Shown here piece by piece: positions 63,564 to 64,000 of a DNA stretch of 64,000 nt. The stretch comes from Sinorhizobium arboris LMG 14919 (lineage in GTDB: Bacteria > Pseudomonadota > Alphaproteobacteria > Rhizobiales > Rhizobiaceae), in the NCBI RefSeq assembly GCF_000427465.1, contig NZ_ATYB01000008.1:1240001-1304000 (forward strand), given 5' to 3'. Below the pieces are notes generated by a model. It was not told the origin of the DNA and did no database searches. It worked only from the letters and a program-made list of their open reading frames with translations. The position numbers and the translations under genes were made by a program. Each line of letters begins with the position of its first letter. Positions within the stretch are counted from its first letter, which is position 1.

Positions 63564-64000
63564 ATGGTACAGGATCTCAGCATTCTCAAGGAAACCGCTT
63601 CGCAGACGGCCGGGCCCTATGTCCATATCGGCCTGACTCCGAATTTCTGCGGGATCGGCGGCGTCTATGAAAGCGATCTCGGCGCTTCGATGGTCAACGA
63701 CAAGACGCTCGGGCAGCGCATCACCGTATCGGGCCGCGTGATCGACGGTGCCGGAATGCCGCTCAGGGACGCGCTTCTCGAAATCTGGCAGGCGGACGCT
63801 GCCGGACTCTATAATTCGCCGTCGGAGCTGCGCGGTGTGGCGGATCCGAACTTTGCCGGCTGGGGACGTTCACCGACGAGCGCCGAAGACGGCGTCTTCA
63901 CCTTCGAGACGGTGAAGCCGGGCCGCGTTCCATTCCGCGGCGGTCGGTTGATGGCGCCCCACATCAGCTTCTGGATCGTTGCGCGCGGCATCAATATCGG
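63564..64000 (+). CDS. pcaG: Protocatechuate 3,4-dioxygenase alpha subunit (3' end beyond window)
   Basis: PcaG is the non-iron alpha subunit paired with PcaH. The visible 145 codons (MVQDLSILKETASQTAGPYVHIGLTPNF to the window end) contain the intradiol dioxygenase fold with GRVIDGAGMPLRDALLEIWQADAAGLYN. The iron-site equivalents are absent, as expected: MAPHISFWIVARG replaces the HxH pair of PcaH. ATG 63564 follows TGAGGAGG. Its end, and probably pcaB, lie beyond the window. Confidence 0.93.
   Translation, partial: MVQDLSILKETASQTAGPYVHIGLTPNFCGIGGVYESDLGASMVNDKTLGQRITVSGRVIDGAGMPLRDALLEIWQADAAGLYNSPSELRGVADPNFAGWGRSPTSAEDGVFTFETVKPGRVPFRGGRLMAPHISFWIVARGINI

Overview
The window is a GC-rich, gene-dense alphaproteobacterial segment that looks like part of the large secondary replicon (pSymB-type chromid) of a Sinorhizobium/Ensifer species close to S. 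meliloti or S. medicae. The basis is recognition of the DctA, DctB and DctD proteins, the thiCOSGE operon, urtABCDE, pcaIJF/pcaR, pobA/pobR and pcaQ-pcaDCHG, plus rhizobial intergenic palindromes and an alpha-r14-like small RNA. No tRNA, rRNA, insertion sequence, integrase, prophage or CRISPR array was seen. Gene order and coding style are uniform, so nothing looks recently acquired.

Layout. 1-4.8 kb: a ribose-type sugar ABC transporter operon, facing a SorC/DeoR-type regulator whose promoter carries a palindrome. 4.8-9.4 kb (minus strand): thiamine operon thiC-O-S-G-E behind a TPP riboswitch. 9.6-11.6 kb: a large membrane-anchored protein of unknown function. 11.8-16.7 kb: the C4-dicarboxylate system, dctBD divergent from dctA, with DctD sites and a sigma-54 promoter. 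16.8-21.1 kb (minus): an unusual 1126-residue sensor kinase whose N-terminus is an NCS1-type permease, followed by a LuxR-type response regulator. 21.2-22.6 kb: an ArsR/SRPBCC/GFA operon. 22.7-28.5 kb: urea ABC transporter urtABCDE. 28.8-30.3 kb: a small unknown protein and a LacI regulator. 30.4-32.7 kb (minus): orphan repA-repB without repC.

33.0-38.1 kb: a metallophosphoesterase fused by translational overlap to an Ugp-like ABC transporter whose binding-protein gene carries a frameshift. 38.4-42.1 kb: a DoxX protein and an FtsK translocase without membrane segments. 42.2-43.9 kb (minus): an ECF sigma factor, a DUF4142 protein and a cupredoxin, with identical putative sigma promoters (GGGAAC-N16-CATCCA) before both transcription units. 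44.0-44.2 kb (minus): an sRNA with three CCUCCUCCC loops. 44.3-64 kb: aromatic catabolism. It contains pcaIJF and pcaR, gamma-glutamyltransferase and a molybdopterin oxidoreductase (probably bystanders), pobR/pobA, a LysR-TctCBA-shikimate dehydrogenase-dehydroshikimate dehydratase operon, then pcaQ and pcaDCHG, with pcaG cut by the window end.

The aromatic block is coherent. 4-hydroxybenzoate (PobA) and probably imported shikimate-like hydroaromatic acids (TctCBA, the NAD-type dehydrogenase and QuiC) are both turned into protocatechuate. PcaHG, PcaC and PcaD open and process the ring to beta-ketoadipate, and PcaIJ/PcaF give succinyl-CoA plus acetyl-CoA. Together with dicarboxylate, sugar and urea uptake this is a nutrient-scavenging chromid of a soil and plant-associated bacterium. 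Gene names rest on reading the translated sequence; no database search was run.
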